Below are positions 1-8,192 of a DNA stretch of 64,000 nucleotides, piece after piece; the first letter of the stretch is position 1; the number at the start of each line of letters is the position of its first letter. Source of the DNA: a candidate division CSSED10-310 bacterium (GTDB lineage: Bacteria; CSSED10-310); contig JAFGEQ010000023.1 of NCBI GenBank assembly GCA_016931515.1, positions 59,066 through 123,065 of the forward strand. The letters are read 5' to 3'. Below the pieces are notes generated by a model. It was not told where the DNA came from. It worked only from the letters and a program-made list of their open reading frames with translations, and made no database searches. The position numbers and the translations under genes are program-made.

Positions 1-557
1 CTGACACCCAACTGCCCCGCAGCCAGATAACCATCATCCGTATCGGTCTTGCGCTCATCGACGATCAGATATGCAGCATTTACATAGACTTTGACATCGG
101 ACTGCGATTCGAACATCACAGAGATCCCTTCAGGATTCAAATCGCCATCCCAAATCAATTCCGAACCTCCGGGCAACAAGAAGGGGGTCTTGCTTTTACC
201 GGCATAGAATTTTAGCATCTCTGTTGCTTTCCATTCAGCATATGCCAGGTTCAAATTGATCGACTTGGCGGAAAAACTGTGTGACAAATCCTGATTGGTG
301 GACGTCGGGTCATCTGCACCGGTTGCAAGCTGGATATGAATTTTCACTCCCTCAACCACTTCTGCAGAAACACCCAGACGGGTTCGAATCCGATGTCGGT
401 CTCTGTCTTCTGAACCTTCCTTTTCCGTGCTGGCATAACGATATCTAAGATCGCCATTCAACGAAAATGTATCGGTCCAGGCTGCATGCGTTCCAATAAC
501 GCCTCCCAGCAATGCGACTGTTATTAACCCTGAGATCAGTTTGCCTCTAAAGATCAT
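1..557 (-). CDS. Porin-like outer-membrane protein, N-terminal part (cut by window edge)
   Basis: The reading frame was traced directly on the minus strand. It starts at an ATG at 555-557 preceded by a strong AAGGAGGTAAT ribosome-binding site and runs off the left end, giving about 185 residues. A signal peptide is visible (MIFRGKLISG then a hydrophobic run ending in THAAW). The mature part begins with a short strand pattern (FSLNGDLRYRYAS) and a charged turn, then alternating strands such as RTRLGVSAEV and NLNLAYAEWK, typical of putative porins or alginate-export-like barrels. The gene follows the PhoB/PhoR pair on the same strand after a 154-base gap, so it could be a regulated porin; that link is inference. 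The C-terminal closing strands lie outside the window, so the family cannot be fixed. Confidence 0.72.
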   Translation of the reverse strand, partial: MIFRGKLISGLITVALLGGVIGTHAAWTDTFSLNGDLRYRYASTEKEGSEDRDRHRIRTRLGVSAEVVEGVKIHIQLATGADDPTSTNQDLSHSFSAKSINLNLAYAEWKATEMLKFYAGKSKTPFLLPGGSELIWDGDLNPEGISVMFESQSDVKVYVNAAYLIVDERKTDTDDGYLAAGQLGV

Positions 558-649
558 TGAATTACCTCCTTCTAAATCCAAATTGCCTTCACCATGAATG
601 CGTCTGAACACCCAGTTAGCGTTCAGCTGATGACACCGGAATCTATTAC

Positions 650-664
650 ATGGGTATTACCCAT
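650..664. promoter_or_regulatory. Perfect 7+1+7 palindrome upstream of the porin gene
   Basis: ATGGGTATTACCCAT is a perfect inverted repeat around one central base. It lies about 93 bases upstream of the porin start, in the gap between phoR and the porin gene. Its symmetry fits a dimeric regulator site. No tandem Pho-box-like direct repeat was seen in this gap, so control by the adjacent response regulator is not supported by the sequence. Confidence 0.3.
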
Positions 665-711
665 CTGTGTGCAGTTTGTTTGATTTGTGTTAGACTCAAA
701 ACTATCTGATG

Positions 712-2508
712 CTATTCAGCGTCCGGTGTTTCAATCGATTTTAAAGGCACTTCTATAGTGAAAATACTCCCCCGTCCGGGTTCACTTTGAACAGTCACAT
801 GGCCATGATGGGCCTGAACGATATGTTTGACGATGGCGAGCCCAAGACCGGAACCACCCAAATCACGGCTGCGTGATTTTTCAATCCGGTAGAATCGTTC
901 AAAAATCCGTTCCCTGTATTCAATCGGAATTCCCGGACCATTATCGATAACCCGGATAGTGACTTTTTGAGGAGAAATCCGTCCCTCGATAATTACTTCA
1001 GAATGCTCCGGACCGTATTTAATAGCGTTGTCAACGAGATTAACCACGGCTTGCCGCAACAGAGTGCGATTCCCTGGAATCTCACCGCTATCGCTTTCGA
1101 CACGCAGAATCACCGATTGCTCCGTCGCTGACGTCTCGCAGGACGCCACAGCAGCACTCAAAACGGATTCCAGTGATAAAACATCCATCTTGATGTCGCC
1201 GTTCATTGATGTCTGTTCCAGTCTGGATAAACTCAGTAAATCCTCGATAACAGCATGCAATTGCCTGGTTTGTTTCAGAATGATCCGTAAGAAACGCAGA
1301 GCACTGTCCGCCTCAACCAGGTCGCTGTCCAGCAATGTTTCGACAAAACCCTGAATGGCTGTGATCGGAGTTTTCAGCTCATGGGAAACGTTGGCCACAA
1401 AATCTTTCCTGATACGTTCCAGTTTCCGGATTCTTGTTACATTATTCAATACAACCATCGCGCCGATTATCGTGCCCTCACCATCATCTATCGCAACACC
1501 GGTCGCTTTGAAATACAGGTCCTCATACCCGTGAAATACAATCTCATCCTCCTGGGGATCATTTCTCGAAAGCGTCTTCCGAATAAACTGGTGAAGCTGC
1601 GTGTTGCGTATCACCTCCAATATCGTTCGACCTGAAATATCGGTTTCCCCCGCCTGGAATAACGATGTCGCCGCCTGATTGTACCGGAGAATACACTCCT
1701 GATTATCAACAACGAACACTGCATCGACCATACTGCGGAACATGGTCTCCAATTGACGCTTCTGGCGGATTTCCATTCTCAGCCTATCCCTGAACTTTTC
1801 CGTTACTCGCTCCAAAGCTCCCGCCAGATCAGACAATTCTTTCGATTTATAGTCCGCCGTCAAAAATTTTTGCTGTAAATTCGCGGTCATCTCATCGGCT
1901 GCCAGCGTCATGGAGTGAACCGGTTCCACGAGGTGTTTTCTGATCATGTATCTCACGCTGATGACTGACACTGCCAACAGGAACAGGAGTGAGACGATGG
2001 TTTTGATGGGCGAAGACATCGATCCTGTCCGGGGAACACTGACCCTGATAAAACCAAGCACTTTGCCGTCGCGGGCAATTTGGCTCGCCAGATAGTAATG
2101 CTTAATCCCGGTATCAGGATCAGAGCGAATCGCCAGTCCCATACCCGATGAATCGTTTTTCGCATTAATCATTTCGGGTTGATGAGCCTGATTCATTAAT
2201 TTCCACGGCTGAGTATGTGAATCCGCCAGCACATCACCGTTCAGCCGGGTAATCGTGACGTGACAATCACTGAAATCACGCATTTTGAAACACAAATCCT
2301 GCAGGCCATCGATCTGATCCTCGAGTCGGCCCTCCGGGATATTCATTTCAACAAATCGAATCTGGGTTCGTAATGCTTTTTGTATAGTATCTCTGGCAGT
2401 GTTTTGGACGAATATGCCCATGCTCCATGCCGCAACGATGACAGTAACGAGACAGACAGGCAGGATCCACATGCCGATAAGAACAAAGAAGGACCGATAT
2501 CGGAGCAT
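712..2508 (-). CDS. phoR: PhoR-type sensor histidine kinase (HAMP-PAS-HisKA-HATPase)
   Basis: A 598-residue membrane histidine kinase. Two hydrophobic segments (about residues 8-30 and 168-186) flank a periplasmic sensor region. A HAMP-like linker and a PAS domain (about 253-357) follow, then the dimerisation/phosphoacceptor domain with His376 in NVSHELKTPITAI. The ATP-binding domain shows the N box around LVDNAIKYG (about 491-499), G1 DNGPGIP (about 522-528) and G2 GGSGLGLA (about 551-558). It would autophosphorylate His376 and pass phosphate to the response regulator encoded just upstream, seven bases away. The TM-periplasmic-HAMP-PAS plan is that of PhoR, but the signal sensed cannot be read from sequence. 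A PiT phosphate transporter lies about 8 kb away, which agrees with a phosphate role without proving it. Confidence 0.88.
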   Translation of the reverse strand: MLRYRSFFVLIGMWILPVCLVTVIVAAWSMGIFVQNTARDTIQKALRTQIRFVEMNIPEGRLEDQIDGLQDLCFKMRDFSDCHVTITRLNGDVLADSHTQPWKLMNQAHQPEMINAKNDSSGMGLAIRSDPDTGIKHYYLASQIARDGKVLGFIRVSVPRTGSMSSPIKTIVSLLFLLAVSVISVRYMIRKHLVEPVHSMTLAADEMTANLQQKFLTADYKSKELSDLAGALERVTEKFRDRLRMEIRQKRQLETMFRSMVDAVFVVDNQECILRYNQAATSLFQAGETDISGRTILEVIRNTQLHQFIRKTLSRNDPQEDEIVFHGYEDLYFKATGVAIDDGEGTIIGAMVVLNNVTRIRKLERIRKDFVANVSHELKTPITAIQGFVETLLDSDLVEADSALRFLRIILKQTRQLHAVIEDLLSLSRLEQTSMNGDIKMDVLSLESVLSAAVASCETSATEQSVILRVESDSGEIPGNRTLLRQAVVNLVDNAIKYGPEHSEVIIEGRISPQKVTIRVIDNGPGIPIEYRERIFERFYRIEKSRSRDLGGSGLGLAIVKHIVQAHHGHVTVQSEPGRGSIFTIEVPLKSIETPDAE

Positions 2509-2515
2509 TAGATCG

Positions 2516-3202
2516 TTACTCTTTGAAACGGTATCCGACTCCGCGGACCGTTTCGATCAGATCTCCGGCTGATCCGAGCTTTCGTCTCAAACCGACAATC
2601 TGAACGTCGATTGATCGTTCCGTTACAGGGTAATCGTCTCCCTTGACAGCAGTGATGATTCTATCCCGGGAGTAGACCCATCCGGGATGTGACGCAAGAA
2701 AATGCAAAATATCAAATTCCGATGCGGTCAAATCAACCCGGTCCTCGCCGACCATCACAATGCGACGTGTGGCATTGATGGTGAGCTCATGTATCGTGAT
2801 AGCGCTTTCATCTACTCCGTCAATTACACTGTCCCTTCTGAAAACAGCTCGAATTCTGGCGATCAGGACCTTGGGGCTGAATGGCTTTGTAACATAATCC
2901 ACGGCTCCCAGTTCCAATCCCGCAACGATATCGATATCTTCAGTTTTCGCTGTCAGCATGATAATTGGAATTGCCGACGTCCGGGCATCCCGCTTCAGTA
3001 TACGACAGACTTCCATTCCATCGATCCCGGGCAGCATCAGATCCAGAACGATCAATTCCGGCAGTTTCGCCTGGGCTGCTTTAACCGCCGCCTCACCTGT
3101 CATTGCGGTTAACACCTGATATCCTTCCTTCTCTAAATTGAATTGCAACAGTTCAATGATGTCGGCTTCATCGTCTACAACCAAAATGCGGTGTTTCGCC
3201 AT
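2516..3202 (-). CDS. phoB: PhoB/OmpR-family response regulator
   Basis: A 228-residue response regulator. The receiver domain (about 1-120) has the acidic pocket DDE at residues 10-12, the phosphoacceptor Asp54 in VLDLMLPG and the conserved Lys in VTKPFSP near residue 105. The C-terminal winged-helix DNA-binding domain (about 130-228) ends in the typical SIDVQIVGLRRKLG and TVRGVGYRF motifs. The start is supported by a GGGAG site upstream. It pairs with the downstream kinase gene seven bases away, and the order regulator-then-kinase is that of phoB-phoR. The gene is divergent from the tricorn-like protease gene, and the 262-base gap between them holds both promoters. The OmpR/PhoB subfamily is certain; the phosphate assignment is only probable. 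Confidence 0.9.
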   Translation of the reverse strand: MAKHRILVVDDEADIIELLQFNLEKEGYQVLTAMTGEAAVKAAQAKLPELIVLDLMLPGIDGMEVCRILKRDARTSAIPIIMLTAKTEDIDIVAGLELGAVDYVTKPFSPKVLIARIRAVFRRDSVIDGVDESAITIHELTINATRRIVMVGEDRVDLTASEFDILHFLASHPGWVYSRDRIITAVKGDDYPVTERSIDVQIVGLRRKLGSAGDLIETVRGVGYRFKE

Positions 3203-3402
3203 TATTTTTTCTCCCTGTCATCAGGATATTGAAACGGTATTGTACTGTCTTTTTCACTGCCCGTAAACAACCCGGTCACTTGTCCGGGTCATAGATGTTC
3301 TTATATTCAGCCGAAATTAGATTCGTGTTAGGCCGATACAAGAACTTTGTAAAATACACAGGGGCCGGAAATTCGGAAGTGATTGCGACAGATGTGAAAA
3401 AA

Positions 3403-3432
3403 TTAAACCTGAACCGGATTTTTTCGTATAAT
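3403..3432 (+). promoter_or_regulatory. Candidate sigma70-type promoter for the tricorn-like protease
   Basis: A perfect TATAAT at 3427-3432 is preceded after 18 bases by TTAAAC (three of six matches to the -35 consensus). It sits 32 bases before the plus-strand protease ATG in the divergent 262-base gap. I saw no other gene or RNA in that gap. Confidence 0.45.
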
Positions 3433-3464
3433 ACAAAGGGCTCTAACAAAACGGGGACAGAAAA

Positions 3465-6400
3465 ATGAAAAATACCATGTTTCGTCTGACATTCATCATT
3501 TTCACCACTGTTATGTCTTCTCTCGCTATCGGTAAGGCTCAACTCAAGGATGTCATCGGTATATCCGGTCTGACAATCTCTCCCGATGGTTCCACTCTGG
3601 CGTTCAGCTATCTGGGCGATATCTGGACGGTGCCGGAAACAGGCGGTATCGCTCGTCGCCTGACAATTCATCCCGCAGATGACAAGGAACCGGCATTCAG
3701 TCCGGACGGCAGACTCCTGGCATTCAGTTCAAATCGTTTTGGCAATATGGATGTTTTCCTGATGGATTCATCAGGGAGTGAGCCCCAACGTCTTACCTGG
3801 CATTCCGCAGATGATGTTGTCACACAATTCTCACCATCCGGGGAATTCATCATCTTTAATTCCTACAGGGAGTATCGACGTTATGTGACATGGAAAGTCC
3901 CTGTCAGGGGAGGTGAGCCCGAGGTATTGTGCCCCCTTGAATCCGCGCACGGCAAGCTTGCTCCTGATGAAAAAACGTTCCTGTACCAGAAAGGATGGGC
4001 CGGTGGTTACCGGATGGGGTATCGCGGTCCGTCTGCGACAAATATCTGGTTGATCGACTTGGCATCTTTCCGTGTCCAGGCATTGACGAGAACTGAATGG
4101 AGTGATCGTAATCCGGAGTGGGGACCTGACGGAAAAACGGTATTCTACATTTCGGAACGGGAGGGACCGCAGAATCTGTTCAGGTTGTCCGTTGACGGCG
4201 GTGATCCTGTTGCCCTGACGCATCTGAACGGTGGATATCTGTCTGATCTGACGGTGTCTTCAGACGGACAAAAACTGTATGTCTGCCGGGACGCCGTGGC
4301 CAATGTGCTGACAGCGGATGGAGATCTAAAACCCATACCGATCACGGCTCCGGCAGATCGCCAGGCGACATCTGAAGAGCGGCTTTCTTTTTCCGCCTGT
4401 GATGATTTCGCACTGTCACCGGATAACCGGCAGATGGCGCTGGTCTACCGGGGAGACATCTTCGCGCTGGACCCGGAAGGAGGTAAAACGAGACCTCTTA
4501 CCGAAACGCCGTGGCGGGAGAGCAATCCTGCGTTTCATCCGTCCGATGGATCACTGTATTACAATGGTGACCGGACAGGCAAAGGAGAATTATACCGACT
4601 CGTAGCGGATGACGGTGATCGAAAATTGCTGTTTAAAGCCCGTTTTTTCAAGGAAACAGTGGTATTTCAGAGTGAAGCGCCGATTGAGGTGTTCAGGATT
4701 ACTCCCGATGGACGATCAATTCTGTATTTCTGTGCAGATGGCTCGTTGTTCCGGAGAAACATTGACGGATCCAATCCTGAATTGTTGCTATCCCAAACAA
4801 ATATAGACAGTCTCGATGTATCACCTGACAGCCGATGGATCAGCTATGTCAGGGAATTCGGAGGTCTTCACTATGATACATATTTGATGAATCTCCAGAC
4901 AAAACAGCAATACCAGGTGTCACGACTGTATGGTCATGACTCCGAAACCCGGTTTTCATCAGATGGCAAACAACTGCTGGTTGTCTCCGCGGACATGAAC
5001 AGTTTCGACATATATGCGGTCTGGCTGAGCCGACTGGATCACGAAAAATATGACGATGAATCCGGTGACGAAGACGCGGATAACAGTCGTTCTGATGAAC
5101 AGCCAACATGTAAGACCAACAAGGTGTCTGATTCCGCAGACAGGAAAAAAGTACAGGGCAGTGTTGAACCGTTGAAGTTGGATCTGGAAGGAATCCATGA
5201 GCGTTTCCGGCGACTGGTATCCTGGCCGTCCGATGAACAGTCGCCCATGATCACACGTGATGGGAAGAAGCTGCTGTTTAAATCGGACGCTATGGGTAAA
5301 ACCGGTCTGTATTCCATGGATATTAAAAAGAACAAAACGGAGAACCCCGTTGTCCTGGCAGAGATTGATCCCGGACGAATTGCGATTGCGGGAGAAAACG
5401 GCACGATCTTCTACAGAACGAAAACCGAGTTAGGGAAAATTGATATAAATACCGGGAAAACAACTCCCGTTCCGATCGAAGGGGAAATGCATCTGGACCG
5501 GGCCGGCGAATATCGACAGATGTATAATGAAGCATGGGCATCCATCAAATATCATTTTTATGATCCCGGTTTTCATGGCGTTGACTGGGATGCCGCCTAT
5601 CAGCGGTATTTGCCTCTCGTGGAGCGCACACGGACCGCCTGGGAATTCAGGGATGTCGTCAGACGGTTGATCGGTGAGTTAAACGCGTCTCACCTGGATA
5701 TTTACGGTGGGGATGATCCATCAATCCAGCAGGTTCAAACAGGCCGGATTGGTGTGCGTCTGGGTCCTTATACCGATGGACACGGATATGTGGTTGAGGA
5801 TGTGATCCCGGGATCTCCGGCTGACCGCGTTGAATCCCGTATTCAAAAGGGTGAATACATCCGGTCGATCAACCGAAACGTCCTGACACCGTCTGAACCG
5901 ATGGCGAAATATCTGAATGGAACTGTCGATTCACTTGTCGAGTTGGAAGTTTTCGGAGCAGGTAAATCGGGAGTTGCCCGAAAAGTATCTCTCAAACCGG
6001 TTGGGGGCGACACATATGAAGAAAAATCTTACGACTATTGGGTATCCCGAAACCGGGAATTAGTCGACAGGTTGTCCGACTCTCGAGTCGGGTATCTGCA
6101 TATCCATTCGATGGGCAAACGATCGCTCGAACAGTTCCGGAATGATCTTTTTGCGTTGAATTGGGAGAAAGAGGCCCTGATCATCGATGTTCGAGGGAAT
6201 CCCGGAGGATACATTCATAATGAGCTGATTCGCCATCTATACGGAAAAAACTTTGGCATTTCGAAGGCTCGGAGAGGTGAATCCCGAGAGCATCCGGATT
6301 ATGTATGGCGGAAGCCCAGTGTCGTTGTAATCGATGAACGCAGTTTCTCCGATGCTGAGGTTTTTCCGAATGGGTATCAAACGCTGGGAATTGGGAAAGT

Positions 6401-6629
6401 CATCGGCATGCCAACGTTTGGCGGTGTTATCGGTACCGGCGGAATCAGCCTGCTGAACAATGCATGGTTCAGGATTCCATGGGTTGGTTGGTATACATCC
6501 GACGGCAGAAACATGGAAAACTCCGGAGCAATTCCGGATATCCAGGTTGAGCGGGAACCCGGTGAAGAGCTGGCAGGGCGTGACAGTCAACTCGAAAGGG
6601 CGGTGAAGGAGCTTCTATCCGGCATGTAG
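3465..6629 (+). CDS. Tricorn-type protease homologue (beta-propellers, PDZ, S41 catalytic core)
   Basis: A 1054-residue secreted serine peptidase. It begins with a signal peptide (MKNTMFRLTF to about residue 25). The first 600 or so residues carry repeated TolB/WD40-like propeller blades of the form SPDG.LAF, followed by an acidic linker (about 526-560). A PDZ domain starts near GRIGVRLGPY, and a tail-specific-protease (S41) core follows. Ser742-His743 (NASHLD), Ser962 in FSDAEVFPNG and Glu1018 in NMENSGAIPD line up with the Ser745/His746/Ser965/Glu1023 catalytic set known for Thermoplasma tricorn, so the enzyme is probably active. It would trim peptides in the periplasm, unlike the cytoplasmic archaeal enzyme. 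The gene is monocistronic, facing a convergent gene with a hairpin between them. Confidence 0.88.
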   Translation: MKNTMFRLTFIIFTTVMSSLAIGKAQLKDVIGISGLTISPDGSTLAFSYLGDIWTVPETGGIARRLTIHPADDKEPAFSPDGRLLAFSSNRFGNMDVFLMDSSGSEPQRLTWHSADDVVTQFSPSGEFIIFNSYREYRRYVTWKVPVRGGEPEVLCPLESAHGKLAPDEKTFLYQKGWAGGYRMGYRGPSATNIWLIDLASFRVQALTRTEWSDRNPEWGPDGKTVFYISEREGPQNLFRLSVDGGDPVALTHLNGGYLSDLTVSSDGQKLYVCRDAVANVLTADGDLKPIPITAPADRQATSEERLSFSACDDFALSPDNRQMALVYRGDIFALDPEGGKTRPLTETPWRESNPAFHPSDGSLYYNGDRTGKGELYRLVADDGDRKLLFKARFFKETVVFQSEAPIEVFRITPDGRSILYFCADGSLFRRNIDGSNPELLLSQTNIDSLDVSPDSRWISYVREFGGLHYDTYLMNLQTKQQYQVSRLYGHDSETRFSSDGKQLLVVSADMNSFDIYAVWLSRLDHEKYDDESGDEDADNSRSDEQPTCKTNKVSDSADRKKVQGSVEPLKLDLEGIHERFRRLVSWPSDEQSPMITRDGKKLLFKSDAMGKTGLYSMDIKKNKTENPVVLAEIDPGRIAIAGENGTIFYRTKTELGKIDINTGKTTPVPIEGEMHLDRAGEYRQMYNEAWASIKYHFYDPGFHGVDWDAAYQRYLPLVERTRTAWEFRDVVRRLIGELNASHLDIYGGDDPSIQQVQTGRIGVRLGPYTDGHGYVVEDVIPGSPADRVESRIQKGEYIRSINRNVLTPSEPMAKYLNGTVDSLVELEVFGAGKSGVARKVSLKPVGGDTYEEKSYDYWVSRNRELVDRLSDSRVGYLHIHSMGKRSLEQFRNDLFALNWEKEALIIDVRGNPGGYIHNELIRHLYGKNFGISKARRGESREHPDYVWRKPSVVVIDERSFSDAEVFPNGYQTLGIGKVIGMPTFGGVIGTGGISLLNNAWFRIPWVGWYTSDGRNMENSGAIPDIQVEREPGEELAGRDSQLERAVKELLSGM

Positions 6630-6640
6630 AAGAAAGGCGG

Positions 6641-6669
6641 CCTCCCCCTTATTTTCGAAAGAGGGAGGT
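6641..6669. terminator. Hairpin between convergent genes
   Basis: CCTCCC at 6641-6646 pairs with GGGAGG at 6664-6669 across an AT-rich loop. It lies 12 bases after the protease stop and just beyond the end of the convergent ATP-grasp-like gene. There is only a short T run on the plus side, so it may be a weak or bidirectional terminator. Confidence 0.45.
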
Positions 6670-6684
6670 TTAGCCGGGGATTGT

Positions 6685-8049
6685 CTACTTCCGGATTCCA
6701 TCCACAAACATGATCGGAGTCATACCGCCGCCTTTGTGGACATTGATGACCGGGCTGTCTGAGGATCGAACCACACCACCGGTGTAGATCCCGCCATAGC
6801 TGTAAAAATTTACATTGATTTTCTTCTTGGCGAAGATCAGCTTCTCACCCTCGAATATCGGCAAGGCTTCCTCCGGAATAGGAACCGCATCCTGAACAAT
6901 AAACTTACCCTTCGGGGCACATGCTTTGTCACACCATAAGAGCCAGTCCGAATCACTCGTTGCAAAACCGACGATGACATCTTTACCACCATACTGATCG
7001 ATGGGTTTTAGAACAAACAGGTCCTTATTCTTCGAGACATAGTCAGGCAGATCGATCATGGCGCCGTGCCGATCGGTTTTGGTCTTTTCAAAAACCCGGG
7101 TCCACGGCAGGTATTTCCGGATGACTCCCTGTTCCTCCTCCGTGAAAAGCTTGAGAATCTCCGGCCTCTGCAGCACGGCGAAAACCGATTTATTGGCAGC
7201 CAGCGTCGAGCTCAAAGGATTCGCCATGCAGACTTTACCATCGCGGAGTGCCCGAACAATGGGTTTGATTTCTTCCATGTGCTCAATCCAATCACCGATC
7301 CAACCACGTCGGTAAATGATATCCGGTTCCATACCTTCTGGAGTTGTCAGTCGGCCATTGGCGTATGTCCAATCGGTTGTTGCGACAAACTCAGCATTAA
7401 AATTCATTCGTTTCAACCAGGCGATAATGGCATGAAATTCCGGAGCTGTTCCGCCGCCCGGACCGGCGCTGATACAGATGTTTGGAAACTCCTTGGTTCC
7501 GCCCCATTCGCGATAGCATGTCAGCAGCATTCTCAAAATCTGCCACATGATCAGGTCACGACCGATGGTGTATGTCTTACATAACTCGACAAAAGGTTCA
7601 GACTGTTGAATCAGATGCCCCTGGACATCGCTGTACATGGGTCCGCCAGGACTGTCGGCGTTGAATTCAATGTAATACAACATGTCCTCCGTGAGGAATG
7701 CGTCGTTTCGGGTAATCTGGATCCGGTTGTGATAGCCGACCGGGATATCCGCCAACTCCGTTTCCTGGGGAGACAGATAAAACATTGCTTTGCTGGACTC
7801 ATCCCTGTAGTACATTTCGGAAATTTTGTTCATGATCCGCATCAGTACTTCGGTCGTCCATCGGATCTCCGGCATCCGGGCACCATCGATAAAATATGGT
7901 TTGACATATAACGGCATCGGACCACTACCAAACGTACATCCATTATCCGACATACCCTTCGATAGTGTCTGATATACCCTATATGGGTTCGGGTGGTTTT
8001 CCAGTATCCTCCGGAAATCAGTATTAACCTGTTCAATCAGTCTCGACAT
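6685..8049 (-). CDS. ATP-grasp-like (circularly permuted/glutathionylspermidine-synthase-like) enzyme, substrate unknown
   Basis: A 454-residue soluble protein with no signal peptide. I see ATP-grasp-like motifs: YIEFNADSPGGP (about residue 125), the nucleotide-binding Lys segment FVLKPIDQYGGKD (about residue 345), and a glycine-rich C-terminal metal/phosphate segment (INVNFYSYGGIYTGG and HKGGGMTP). The preATP-grasp region contains a helical domain and an ISAGPGGG loop. This resembles circularly permuted ATP-grasp ligases, which join a carboxylate to an amine using ATP, but I cannot name the substrate. The start has a strong AAAGGAG site seven bases upstream. It stands alone between intergenic gaps and has no peptide-synthesis partner genes next to it. 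Confidence in the fold is moderate and in the function low. Confidence 0.6.
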   Translation of the reverse strand: MSRLIEQVNTDFRRILENHPNPYRVYQTLSKGMSDNGCTFGSGPMPLYVKPYFIDGARMPEIRWTTEVLMRIMNKISEMYYRDESSKAMFYLSPQETELADIPVGYHNRIQITRNDAFLTEDMLYYIEFNADSPGGPMYSDVQGHLIQQSEPFVELCKTYTIGRDLIMWQILRMLLTCYREWGGTKEFPNICISAGPGGGTAPEFHAIIAWLKRMNFNAEFVATTDWTYANGRLTTPEGMEPDIIYRRGWIGDWIEHMEEIKPIVRALRDGKVCMANPLSSTLAANKSVFAVLQRPEILKLFTEEEQGVIRKYLPWTRVFEKTKTDRHGAMIDLPDYVSKNKDLFVLKPIDQYGGKDVIVGFATSDSDWLLWCDKACAPKGKFIVQDAVPIPEEALPIFEGEKLIFAKKKINVNFYSYGGIYTGGVVRSSDSPVINVHKGGGMTPIMFVDGIRK

Positions 8050-8192
8050 GTTTGAACTCCTTTCTGATCATTTCGTTCACGGTTTCAATGACGGGAGGAT
8101 TATAGCCCGAAAAAAACTACGGATGCAAAATTCAGTTTTTCGCCTTAAAAATCCCGTCTCTGCAGAGTTTGATCACAGATGACATCAGGATG

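Noticed and set aside
712-3202. Pho-box sites in the gaps around phoB/phoR and the porin gene
   Set aside because: I looked for tandem TGTCAT-like direct repeats and saw none convincing.
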